From the NCBI GenBank assembly GCA_025056215.1, contig JANWWC010000004.1:248001-312000 (forward strand): DNA of 64,000 nucleotides, read 5' to 3'. The notes beneath the pieces are model-generated. The model saw nothing but the letters and a program-made list of their open reading frames with translations. It searched no databases and was not told the origin of the DNA. Positions within the stretch are counted from its first letter, which is position 1, and the number at the start of each line of letters is the position of its first letter. This document shows positions 18,262 through 27,666 of this stretch, piece after piece. The translations under genes were made by a program, and so were the position numbers. This DNA comes from Cytophagales bacterium (GTDB lineage Bacteria > Bacteroidota > Bacteroidia > Cytophagales > Flammeovirgaceae).

Positions 18262-21200
18262 ATGATGGAAAGATTACTAAGAACTTTGAAAACTTTAATA
18301 TGGTTGCTTTCTTTTGGTGTGAGTGCCCAGACTCGTTTTTTACCACTTCCTGACGAGCCTATTCAACCAGAAAAAGTTCAACCAGGCAAAGTAGTAGCTT
18401 ACTTTACGGAAGAACCGAACGACAACATTATACAAGTTCTTTCTCAATATCGTGTAACGCAACTCAGGCAACTATTCCCTCCTGATAAGCGTATCAATGC
18501 TCCTAAGCCTCCCCAACATCTTAGAAGAATTCATCAGTGGTATGAAATCAGCTACGAGAGCAGTATTTCTCCGCATGAATTTTCGGCTATTCTAATGAAG
18601 TATTGGTTTGTAGAATATGCGGAGCCGCGTCCATATGTTCGAGTTTTAGGTGTAGAAGATATCCAAGTTTCTCCTCCGAACGACCCTCACAAAGGATGGG
18701 GACTAGACTCTTCGCGCGTTTACGATGCATGGGATGCTTCAATGGGCGATTCTAATCAGGTAATTGCTGTTTTGGATTATGGAATTAATGTAAATAGCCC
18801 AGACTTTACGCAACAACTTAAACGAAATTGGGCCGAAATCAATGGTATAAGTGGTGTAGACGATGATTTAAACGGTTACATAGACGACACAGTAGGCTAC
18901 AACGTAGCTTCTAATTCTCCTAATGTAAATGATGTAGCGCCAGGACACGGCACTGAAGTAGCAGGCGTAGCCTTAGGGTGTATCAACAATAACTTTGGAG
19001 TTGCGGGAACTTGCCCAGAGTGTCGCCTATTGCCTGTTGCTATTTTTAGCTACACTAATACAGCTATCGAAGAAGGAATTTATTATGCAGCGCTGAATGG
19101 CGCTAAAATTATCAATCTTTCTTTCGAAAATGTAAACGTGTACACTGCTGACTATCGCCCGGGCTATTATCAGTTTCAACAAGATTTAATTACATATCTT
19201 ACAGAAACTTATGATATTTTGTTTGTAGCTGCTGCAGGAAATACGTATTGGTTTCGAGATACTTACCCAGCAAGCTATAAAGACGTAGTATCTGTTACGA
19301 TGGCACAGCAAGATAAAAACGTTTATACTTTTAACGGACAAATTGGCGCTTTTGGAGGAACTAACAGCTACTACGTGGATTTGTTAGCACCTGGAGCAAA
19401 TTTACCTTTGCTTCAAAAAAATGGAACGGTTATTTATGGAAACGGTACTTCTTATGCATCGCCTTTTGTAGCGGGCATAGCAGGATTGTTAAGATCTAAA
19501 TATCCAACTCTTAAAGCAAGGCAAATTGCAGAACTTCTTCGCATCACAGCAGACACGTCGGTTTATCAACTCCCTAACAACGCAGATAAGCGCGATCGTT
19601 TAGGATATGGATTTCTTCGCGCTGATAAGGCTATTGCTCAAGCCTATCCGTCGCCAGCAGTGCGAGCCGATGAAATTTTCATTCGAAATCTTTCTAAACC
19701 GCTTTATGGAAGCCAACTCTTTCCAGGTGATACATTTTTGATTAGTGCTAAGTTTATCAATTATCTTGGTTCAACATCCGATAGTATTACGCTCAGGCTA
19801 CGGAGTACTACTCCTTACATGGTATTAATTGACAGCGTTTTGAAGATAAAACCTTTGAATACATTAGATACTGCTTACTCTGGCTTTTTCAAAGCCAGGT
19901 TGCTTACAGCAGATACTGTTAATAAAATTTTATTTTATACAAGAATTGGCTACGAGTCGGGTACTTATAAAGATTGGCAATATTTTGATTTTCAAGTAAC
20001 TCCTGCTCATTACGTTCCTCGCGTGCAAGGCTCAGGACAAATTATTAAATATGCTGTATTTTTTAGTGAGTTGTATTATACAGGGCTTCGCATTATGGGC
20101 GATGGAACATTAGGCTATTTTGACAGCACTTATACAGGCAATGAAAATGGCTATCGTTGGGCAATTGGTTATTCAGGTACTACTCCTCCTACTTACCCCA
20201 TCACTCAATGGGGGCGCCAATGGCTCTACAAAAGTGGTTTGATGATAGGAAAAAGCCCTTCGCAGGTTTCTGATGCTGTGTATTTTACAAATGGAAGTGT
20301 TCAAAAAGATTTTCGTAGAGTGCGCTTCCCTAAACAGTATAGAAATGATTATAAAGAAGTCAGCGTAATTTCTGTTTACGATGATTCGGTTGCCTCCAAT
20401 CCGATTGGTGTAGAAGTTACGGAAAAGCTAGTGGCGCTCAACGAAGGGCATTTAGCTAATAGCGTCGTCATAGAATATGATGTAAAAAATATTTCCACCG
20501 TGCCTTTCGATTCGCTTATGATAGGTCTTTATACTGACTGGACATTCCCCTCAGGAGATAGTATTGCCCGTTGGGACAGCGCAGGAAAATTCGGATTTTC
20601 GCGCGGCTCTCACTTTTGGGCAACTGTTAGACCTTTAGCAAGAGAGTATCAGTACTTTGCTTTGGATAAACCTAATGTAGGAGGGGATAATATCAACATC
20701 ACAGATAATTTTTCTGATGCAGAAAAATTTCATTCTCTTACTACTACAAGAGCACAAGCAGGTGTGGGAGATGTAGCCATGATTACCACTATAAAAGTTC
20801 GCAATCTGGCACCAGGCGAATCGCAGCTTGTAGTTTTTCATGTGAATTTAGATTCTATTCATTCTCAAATGATAGCTGCTAACAACAGTACTACGCTGCA
20901 AAATCGCTATAAAAGCGATAAGCCAGTAGTTTCTAAGCGCACTTTTTGCCCGATAGGCTCTACTATTTTGCAGACCGACAATAAAAAACGATTTGAACTT
21001 TATGACCATCCATCTCTTTTACAGCCTATTTATGTAGGAAGTCAGTTTGCTTTTACTGCCGCAGATACTTCCAAAACGTTTTATATGCGCGCTATTACGA
21101 GTGCTCTTCCGAGTGATACACTCATTTTAAAACTTAAATTAGATACATCTGTTTGTGAAAACATATGGAACGGCACTTTATGGAGCTTAGGTGTCAATCC

Positions 21201-22671
21201 TACTGACAAAATGAAGGTGATTCTCAATCATAACTACCCAAACAATCAACCGGGCCAAGGTTCTTTTTCTTGCAATAAGTTGATTATTACTCCTTCAGCC
21301 ACACTTACAATTTTGCCACATCATACCATTTTGGTAAAAGACACTTTGAGAAATAACGGGAGCATTGTAGTAACAGACTCAGGCTCTTTAGTGCAAACCC
21401 AAGGAAGTGTCTACACAGGGACAGGTAGTTTTACAGCTTTAAAAAGGGGATTTACAGGATTGCGATATAACTATTGGAGTAGTCCTGTACAAAACGCACC
21501 ATTATCACTTTTTACAAAAGTCTACTGGTATAATGAAGCATTAAATGTAGATTTTGAGAAAGACTGGATTGTGCCTACTGGAAATATGGTTTCTGGAAGA
21601 GGATACGCTGCCGTTGGTGCTGGATTGAGAACTTTCAGCGGATTGCCTCATAATGGAAACATTAGTATTCCAGTAACTCATACTCCTACAAGTCCCATCA
21701 ATATTCCTGCTCAAAATGGTTGGAATTTGGTAGGAAATCCGTATCCTAGTGCTATTCGAGTGGATAGTTTTATTTTACATAATTTGCCTTTGTTAACTTC
21801 TGGGGCTCTCTACTTTTGGGACGATGACAATTCTGGCGGAGGGTATTCTTCTGCAGACTATGCTGTTCGGACAATTGCTACAGGCTTGAGCGGCGCAGGA
21901 GGGCGAACTCCAGGCATTACTATTGCTTCGTGTCAAGGATTTTTCTTGCAGACTCACTCAAATGGAAGCATACAATTTACGAACGCAATGCGAACAAGCG
22001 GAGGAAATAGTCAGTTTTTTAGAACTGAATCCCAATCGCAAGAAGAACTCCTTATTCGCCTTTCGAACGCTGATCAAGTAGTTTCGCAGACTCTTGTGCT
22101 TCTGCGCGACGATGCAACAGATAGTTTTGATATCTTATTGGATGCTCCTAAATTTCTGACTACCTCCAAACATCATATTTACACTTTGTTAGATACTCAG
22201 CGCTTAGCTATTCAAGCGTTTTCCCCTCAAATAGAAATGATTCCGTTAGGAATAACTGGAAACGCAGGTATATATCAACTTAGCCTTATAACTCAAAATT
22301 CTTCTCGGAGGTGGTCTTTGTTTGATGCTAGAAATGGCAGCAGATTAATTCTCCCAGAAAATCAAAGCATTACTATTTATCATCCTGGCAATACATTAGA
22401 GAACAGGTTATTTTTGCGAGTGGAAACAACTGAAAGTGTGTTAAAGGCAGAGCATTCTTCGTTTGTGCCATTGTTGGCATATGTCAGCCAAGAGCATTTA
22501 ATAATTGAAGTGCCTTGCGGTACAGAAGTTCGTATGTACGATATTGCTGGAAGGTTGATTACTGCTGCAACAGCCCAGGAGAACTTTGCTAAAGTTCCGA
22601 TCGCTACTCTTCCATCGGGTGTTTATTTGATTAAATCAGCAGATGGAAGAACTGCAAAATGGCAGAAATAA
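18262..22671 (+). CDS. Secreted subtilisin-like protease with T9SS sorting domain
   Basis: 1469 residues from ATG at 18262 (TTG at 18259 and ATG at 18265 are alternatives). Signal peptide near residues 1-22 (ending SAQ). A propeptide-like region (VQPGKVVAYFTEEPNDN) precedes an S8 subtilase domain. The catalytic triad is visible: Asp172 in IAVLDYGI, His229 in PGHGTEVAG and Ser397 in GNGTSYASP, with the oxyanion Asn in AAAGN. A long beta-rich region of about 1000 residues follows, including GNxxSG-type strand repeats. The end (MYDIAGRLI ... LPSGVYLIKSADGR) is a T9SS type A sorting domain. It is a cell-surface or secreted protease and may degrade extracellular protein. It is followed by two genes for exported carbohydrate-active-like proteins. 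Confidence 0.92.
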   Translation: MMERLLRTLKTLIWLLSFGVSAQTRFLPLPDEPIQPEKVQPGKVVAYFTEEPNDNIIQVLSQYRVTQLRQLFPPDKRINAPKPPQHLRRIHQWYEISYESSISPHEFSAILMKYWFVEYAEPRPYVRVLGVEDIQVSPPNDPHKGWGLDSSRVYDAWDASMGDSNQVIAVLDYGINVNSPDFTQQLKRNWAEINGISGVDDDLNGYIDDTVGYNVASNSPNVNDVAPGHGTEVAGVALGCINNNFGVAGTCPECRLLPVAIFSYTNTAIEEGIYYAALNGAKIINLSFENVNVYTADYRPGYYQFQQDLITYLTETYDILFVAAAGNTYWFRDTYPASYKDVVSVTMAQQDKNVYTFNGQIGAFGGTNSYYVDLLAPGANLPLLQKNGTVIYGNGTSYASPFVAGIAGLLRSKYPTLKARQIAELLRITADTSVYQLPNNADKRDRLGYGFLRADKAIAQAYPSPAVRADEIFIRNLSKPLYGSQLFPGDTFLISAKFINYLGSTSDSITLRLRSTTPYMVLIDSVLKIKPLNTLDTAYSGFFKARLLTADTVNKILFYTRIGYESGTYKDWQYFDFQVTPAHYVPRVQGSGQIIKYAVFFSELYYTGLRIMGDGTLGYFDSTYTGNENGYRWAIGYSGTTPPTYPITQWGRQWLYKSGLMIGKSPSQVSDAVYFTNGSVQKDFRRVRFPKQYRNDYKEVSVISVYDDSVASNPIGVEVTEKLVALNEGHLANSVVIEYDVKNISTVPFDSLMIGLYTDWTFPSGDSIARWDSAGKFGFSRGSHFWATVRPLAREYQYFALDKPNVGGDNINITDNFSDAEKFHSLTTTRAQAGVGDVAMITTIKVRNLAPGESQLVVFHVNLDSIHSQMIAANNSTTLQNRYKSDKPVVSKRTFCPIGSTILQTDNKKRFELYDHPSLLQPIYVGSQFAFTAADTSKTFYMRAITSALPSDTLILKLKLDTSVCENIWNGTLWSLGVNPTDKMKVILNHNYPNNQPGQGSFSCNKLIITPSATLTILPHHTILVKDTLRNNGSIVVTDSGSLVQTQGSVYTGTGSFTALKRGFTGLRYNYWSSPVQNAPLSLFTKVYWYNEALNVDFEKDWIVPTGNMVSGRGYAAVGAGLRTFSGLPHNGNISIPVTHTPTSPINIPAQNGWNLVGNPYPSAIRVDSFILHNLPLLTSGALYFWDDDNSGGGYSSADYAVRTIATGLSGAGGRTPGITIASCQGFFLQTHSNGSIQFTNAMRTSGGNSQFFRTESQSQEELLIRLSNADQVVSQTLVLLRDDATDSFDILLDAPKFLTTSKHHIYTLLDTQRLAIQAFSPQIEMIPLGITGNAGIYQLSLITQNSSRRWSLFDARNGSRLILPENQSITIYHPGNTLENRLFLRVETTESVLKAEHSSFVPLLAYVSQEHLIIEVPCGTEVRMYDIAGRLITAATAQENFAKVPIATLPSGVYLIKSADGRTAKWQK

Positions 22672-22730
22672 TTTTTTGAAAAACGTGAACAATTTTATAA
22701 AGTTGTTGATTCGATGAACAAATTTAGAAG

Positions 22731-25343
22731 ATGAATCAACAGCGAAGAGACTTTCTTAAAAAAGTAGCCTTTTCTGCCACCGCTGTCAGTTTTTCACCAT
22801 GGTTTTTTTTGCGTGCTCAAGAAAGGTGTGTGAGTGAGAATCATCCGCTATTTTCTTTTATCAATCAAAAGAGCGGAGAACGTCCTGTATATAGCTGGCT
22901 AAATTGTGAAGATTTGTATTATCACGAAGGAAGTATTCCAGAAAAATGGGCTTCTGCACCAGAGTTTGTAGCCTTATTAGGCAAAAATCATACTTTTAAT
23001 AAATCCTTTCGATGGATTCGCCATTCGCCTAATATTCTTGCTTATTCCGAAGGAGATTCGCTTTATCTGACGGGTGAACAACGCGCAAGTGAATGGTTCT
23101 CAGATGAAAAAAACAACATTTTACATAAAAATCGAATATGCATTTGGCAAAAGAGAAGCAATTGCCGCGCAAAAGATGGTATCGTGTTGCCTACTTTTCA
23201 AATCTGCTTGTTGCAGCACCCTGTTTTAAAGCTATCTGTTCAAGCATCATCTCAAACCGAGTGGCAATTTTCGATAGCTTTAAAAGGGCGCGCCGGATTG
23301 CCACTCATTGTATCGGAATGGCAGAAAGGTTCACAGAATCTTACTTTTGAAATTGCGAAAACCTTACAAAAAAAGGGCTATACTCTTCATTATGCAGAAC
23401 TTCATTTTGCTTTGTGTGTATGGACAGAAAAGCCTGAAAAAAATGCTGAAATTCAATTTGTTGCTTATTTCCCTACTCAAATGGCTCTTGTGCCCTGCTT
23501 GCCTGTTATTGTTCAACAAAACCAAGAAATTCCATTAAGTGCTATCTTAGCAGATAAAACGGGCAAACCAATTTCCTCTCGAAGTTTATTAGTAACGATT
23601 CAAGAAAAAACACAAGTTTTACAGTTTCGGAACGGGTTGTATGCTGGTCGTTTTGAGAGTTTGCCAGTTGGCAATTATGAAGCTGTTTTTTCAGCAGAAG
23701 GCTTGGCGCCTGTCAAACAGATAGTTAGAGTAACTGACGGAATTTTTTGTACATTTGATAAATCGCAAAATATTATTTACAAAGCCAATACTCCTATTTC
23801 TCCTCTAACGGGCTCCTTTCAAGGAATTGTATATGTCCGAGAAGTGGGAACAGAAAATGAAAAAATTATCAATACACAAGAAGAATACCAGCAGTGGAAA
23901 GAAACAGATAAGCACTATCATTATTGGGAATCTCTGACAGAAAAAGAACTTGCTTATCGTTTTAAATATTTACAAATGTGTGGCTGGAACGTTTTACATA
24001 TCTGTCAGCATTGGTCGAGTTGGATACGCTTTGATGCGGGTGGAAATATATCTCCTTTTGCAACTGAACAATTGGCATTATACATTCGTACTGCTGAAAA
24101 ATATGGATTGCGCGTGATGATAGCTCTGACGCATTATCCGTATTATGATAATCAAGTATGGAAAACGTACAAGGAAACTGGTTATCAAGAAAAACTTCAT
24201 TGGCAAAATCCCCAAACAAATCCTGCATTTGAGAAACTTTTTGAGCAATATCTTTCTGATATTGGAATATTTTTAAAATACGAAACGAATATTTTAGCTG
24301 TTTCTGCTTCGGGAGAAGGCGACCATAACGAAGCTACGGGGCTTTTGCGCGCACAACACATCATTCAACATTTTAAAAAGCAAGCGCCTTATCACCTTGT
24401 AATTGGAGAACCCATTTGGTACTATTTTGAGCGAGGCTTACCAGCCACCCAAATTGAAGGTTGGCAAATGCAGGACATTCTCGGCTCTCGAACTTATGGA
24501 CTCGGAAAGACCTTTGCGCCTGAATTAGAAATAGGCGTTTATTTTCGCCTTAATCAGATGTTTCCTAATATCAACATGTTAGAGGGTTCTTTTCCAGCTC
24601 CCGAGATTTATTCGCGGTTTTATTATCCGTCTGACTCAGACTTACATCGCTCTTGGATAGGCACGCGTATGCATCGCCTTAATTTGCGCGATAGCCTTTA
24701 TATCGGGCTTACCCGAAAACCAGCTCTCTTGATGACATGGGAAGAATATCTGACAGAAGACGAAAGAATCGTGATGCACGAATTAAAAAAAATCATCAAA
24801 TTTCATTTACCCATTTATCCCACAACCGTAGCAGTTTGCATTGTGCCAGAGCACCAAACTTTCCGATTAAAAGAACTGACCGACATTGAAGAGCAGTTTA
24901 CTCAAAAACAAATTATGAATTATCGCTATATTACTTCTCCTGAGGAGGCGCGCCCTGATGAATTTTTGCTCGATATCAGAGAAAAGTTTCAGTGGGCAGG
25001 TTTTCAATCGGAAGGGGGAATAATGCCAGATAGTTTCAGAGATAGAATCCCAATGTTTGTAAGCAATGGTTATGCGGTTTCTTTTGCAGAGAACGATGAA
25101 CACTTATGGGCGTATTGTTATAATGTAAGAGGTTATAAAAAACATGAGGCTCTTTATGCGCGTTTTCATCGGAATCCGCTTCCAGAAAATTTGGAAATTC
25201 GTTTTAAAGCATCTCTTGAAGGAAGAAAGTTTTTATTATTTAGTTTGAATCAAAAACAGATTTTTTTGGAGGGAGTTGTAGGCAAAACTCCTGTTCGTTG
25301 CGAGCAAAGCACCGATGATTTTGTGTTGGTTGTAATTAAATAA
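22731..25343 (+). CDS. Tat-exported protein with glycoside-hydrolase-like barrel
   Basis: 870 residues. The N-terminus QQRRDFLKKVAFSATAVSF is a twin-arginine signal, so the protein should be exported folded. Residues about 30-330 look like beta-sandwich ligand-binding domains. Residues about 395-700 look like a TIM barrel: YLQMCGWNVLHICQHW, YGLRVMIALTHYPYYDNQVW, FLKYETNILAVSASGEGDHNEA (a candidate acid/base Glu in GEGDHNE) and NINMLEGSFPAPEIY, with a late WEEYLTEDER. It resembles GH2/GH5-like enzymes, but I cannot place it in a family. It stops 3 bases before the GH59-like gene, so both are probably one transcript and may act on the same glycan. Confidence 0.7.
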   Translation: MNQQRRDFLKKVAFSATAVSFSPWFFLRAQERCVSENHPLFSFINQKSGERPVYSWLNCEDLYYHEGSIPEKWASAPEFVALLGKNHTFNKSFRWIRHSPNILAYSEGDSLYLTGEQRASEWFSDEKNNILHKNRICIWQKRSNCRAKDGIVLPTFQICLLQHPVLKLSVQASSQTEWQFSIALKGRAGLPLIVSEWQKGSQNLTFEIAKTLQKKGYTLHYAELHFALCVWTEKPEKNAEIQFVAYFPTQMALVPCLPVIVQQNQEIPLSAILADKTGKPISSRSLLVTIQEKTQVLQFRNGLYAGRFESLPVGNYEAVFSAEGLAPVKQIVRVTDGIFCTFDKSQNIIYKANTPISPLTGSFQGIVYVREVGTENEKIINTQEEYQQWKETDKHYHYWESLTEKELAYRFKYLQMCGWNVLHICQHWSSWIRFDAGGNISPFATEQLALYIRTAEKYGLRVMIALTHYPYYDNQVWKTYKETGYQEKLHWQNPQTNPAFEKLFEQYLSDIGIFLKYETNILAVSASGEGDHNEATGLLRAQHIIQHFKKQAPYHLVIGEPIWYYFERGLPATQIEGWQMQDILGSRTYGLGKTFAPELEIGVYFRLNQMFPNINMLEGSFPAPEIYSRFYYPSDSDLHRSWIGTRMHRLNLRDSLYIGLTRKPALLMTWEEYLTEDERIVMHELKKIIKFHLPIYPTTVAVCIVPEHQTFRLKELTDIEEQFTQKQIMNYRYITSPEEARPDEFLLDIREKFQWAGFQSEGGIMPDSFRDRIPMFVSNGYAVSFAENDEHLWAYCYNVRGYKKHEALYARFHRNPLPENLEIRFKASLEGRKFLLFSLNQKQIFLEGVVGKTPVRCEQSTDDFVLVVIK

Positions 25344-25346
25344 AAA

Positions 25347-27593
25347 ATGAAGAAATTTGTTTTGTTCTATTGCTTTTTTCAATTCTATCGAGTGGGAATA
25401 AGTCAGACATTGCCGCATATAATTCCGATAGATTTTCAGGACAGCGGTCGCATGTTTTTAGGAATTTGCGGGGTGAATGCAGGAGGGTGCGTAGGGCGTT
25501 TGCTTCCGCATTATCCCGAACCTCAAAGAAGTCAAATTTTAGATTTGTTATTTAAGCCTTATTACGGTGCATCACTTCATGCCTATAAGGCTGAGATTGG
25601 GGGAGATTACAATTCTACCGAAGGTGCGGAGCCTTCTCACGCGCGTTTTCCTGAAGACCGCAATTTTCAACGTGGGTTTCAATGGTGGTTCATGAAAGAA
25701 GCCAAAAAAAGAAATCCGAATATTCAACTTTATGCGTTGGCTTGGAATTATCCGTCTTGGCTTGGGGAAGTTAATTCAGAAGCCACTGTTAACTATTTGA
25801 TTGACTATTTAAAGGGCGCCAAACAGCAACATGGCTTAGAGATTGACTACATCGGCATTTGGAATGAAACCAAAGTAGATTATCGCTTTATTAAGTTGCT
25901 CAAAAAAAAAATTATAGAAAACGGACTTAAAACCAAAATCATTGCAGACGACTTAGTAAATTGGTGGGCAATCGCCGATAGCATGATGATAGACAAAGAG
26001 TTGTACGACGCTGTGGATATTGTTTCAACCCATTATCCTGTTTTTCAGAGTTCAGAAACTGCCAAGCGACTCGGAAAACCTCTTTGTGCGAGCGAGGATG
26101 GTCCTTGGGGAGATGAGTGGGGTATTTCTGGCAGAGTATCTGCTCCGTTAGCCAAATTGTTGAATAGAAATTATATAGAAGGAAAAATCACTTCTACACA
26201 TATTTGGAACATGGTCTCAGCGTATTATGATGTTTTAGAGCTTCCTCGCTCTGGATTGTTGCGAGCTATGTCTCCATGGTCAGGGCACTATGAGCCTATG
26301 TCTGGTATGTGGGTAGTTGCTCATACGACGCAATTTTCGAAAATAGGGTGGTATTACGCAGATAACGCTTGCGGTTATTTGCCAAAGGGAGGAAGCTACG
26401 TAACCCTGCACGATAGGAAAAAGCATTTTTCTACCATTTTTGAAACACTTGATGCTGCAGATACTCAAACTGTCGTGCTTCGCGTACCCGCTAAGGTGCG
26501 TAAAATTTATGTATGGCAAACCACTCCTTCTGAGTATTTCCAAAAAATAGCTACTTTGTGTCCTAAAGACCAGCAAGTCACTTTTAAAATTTCGCCGAAC
26601 GCTGTTTATACTTTTTCTACCACTACAGGGCAACGCAAAGGTAGTCCGCCTCCTCCTCCTTTAGATACTATGTTAGCACTTCCTTATGAAGATGATTTTG
26701 AAGCTTATTCGTTAGGAAACACTTTGCCAAAATATTTTATTGAGCAAAATGGCTCTTATGAAATTCATCGCGCTCCTCAAAGAGAAGGAAAGTGCTTAAG
26801 ACAGGTGGTCAATACGCATGCTATTCCTTGGATTTATGGAAAAGATTCATACCGATTCGGCACATTGAGCATTATAGGAGATAGAAGATGGAACAACTAC
26901 GCAGTAAGCGCAGATGTGTTTTTAGAAGAAAAAGGGTATGCGAGTGTAGTAGCTCGCCTTTCTTCATCTTCTTCTGATGGAATTATGCGAGCGTATCAGT
27001 TGAGGCTCTACGACGACGGCACTTGGAAACTCTTGACTGGTAATGAACTTCCTGCTCTAGATTCAGGAAATGTTTCTTCTGCTCTCTTAAATTGGAGGAA
27101 ACTTCGTTTAGAATGCGAAAAAAATAGAATTCGTGCATTTATTGACAATACAAAAGTAACAGAAATAGAAGATAAAACGCATGTGTATGGATTGGCAGGT
27201 ATCGGGAACGATTTCAATAAAGGTTGTTATGATAACTTTAAGGTAGAGCCCTTAGAGGGAGTTCCTGTAGTAATGCCCGACTTGTTGGCGGGTTATTATG
27301 CTGAATATGCGCCAGAGACTCCTACACTTTATATTCCGAATCCGTCGGAAGGGAAGGTTAGATTGGCGTGGAGCAAGGTCGAAAATGCAGCAGGATATAA
27401 AATTGCAATTGGTACAGAAGAGAATAAATTCGATAATATATTCGATGTCGGAAACAAAACGGAGTATACAGTATGGACGCTTTCTCAAGATAAAACTTAT
27501 TGGTTTTATGTAATTGCTTACAATTCTAAAGGGGAGAGTGCTCCTTCTAACAAAATGCAAGCTACCATAGGCAGAGATGTGCCGACTCGATAA
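25347..27593 (+). CDS. Secreted GH59 galactocerebrosidase (GALC)-like glycoside hydrolase
   Basis: 748 residues with a signal peptide ending near GISQ. Residues about 35-430 follow vertebrate GALC closely in pattern: RLLPHYPEPQRSQILDLLFKP, GASLHAYKAEIGGD, GAEPSH, FMKEAKKRNPNI, IDYIGIWNE and ASEDGPW, then WSGHYEPMSGMWVVAHTTQF and GWYYADNACGYLPKGGSYVTL. The acid/base candidate is Glu174 and the nucleophile Glu250, 76 residues apart, as I recall for mouse GALC. Residues about 440-635 are a concanavalin/LamG-like domain, also present in GALC, and about 655-745 an FN3 domain not found in GALC. No T9SS tail is seen. Expected activity: retaining beta-galactosidase on galactolipid-like or other beta-galactosides; the substrate is inference. 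Confidence 0.88.
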   Translation: MKKFVLFYCFFQFYRVGISQTLPHIIPIDFQDSGRMFLGICGVNAGGCVGRLLPHYPEPQRSQILDLLFKPYYGASLHAYKAEIGGDYNSTEGAEPSHARFPEDRNFQRGFQWWFMKEAKKRNPNIQLYALAWNYPSWLGEVNSEATVNYLIDYLKGAKQQHGLEIDYIGIWNETKVDYRFIKLLKKKIIENGLKTKIIADDLVNWWAIADSMMIDKELYDAVDIVSTHYPVFQSSETAKRLGKPLCASEDGPWGDEWGISGRVSAPLAKLLNRNYIEGKITSTHIWNMVSAYYDVLELPRSGLLRAMSPWSGHYEPMSGMWVVAHTTQFSKIGWYYADNACGYLPKGGSYVTLHDRKKHFSTIFETLDAADTQTVVLRVPAKVRKIYVWQTTPSEYFQKIATLCPKDQQVTFKISPNAVYTFSTTTGQRKGSPPPPPLDTMLALPYEDDFEAYSLGNTLPKYFIEQNGSYEIHRAPQREGKCLRQVVNTHAIPWIYGKDSYRFGTLSIIGDRRWNNYAVSADVFLEEKGYASVVARLSSSSSDGIMRAYQLRLYDDGTWKLLTGNELPALDSGNVSSALLNWRKLRLECEKNRIRAFIDNTKVTEIEDKTHVYGLAGIGNDFNKGCYDNFKVEPLEGVPVVMPDLLAGYYAEYAPETPTLYIPNPSEGKVRLAWSKVENAAGYKIAIGTEENKFDNIFDVGNKTEYTVWTLSQDKTYWFYVIAYNSKGESAPSNKMQATIGRDVPTR

Positions 27594-27638
27594 GGTTAAA
27601 AATATGTGAAATTCAAAAAAGATTTCTGCAAATGTGTT

Positions 27639-27646
27639 TACCTTTG
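27639..27646 (+). promoter_or_regulatory. Bacteroidota -7 element (TACCTTTG) before carA
   Basis: TACCTTTG lies 21 bases before ATG at 27667. It overlaps the region after an in-frame GTG at 27634, so transcripts starting near 27652 exclude that codon and support the ATG. A matching TTG upstream is not obvious. Confidence 0.5.
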
Positions 27647-27666
27647 TTAGCTTAACACAACAACTT

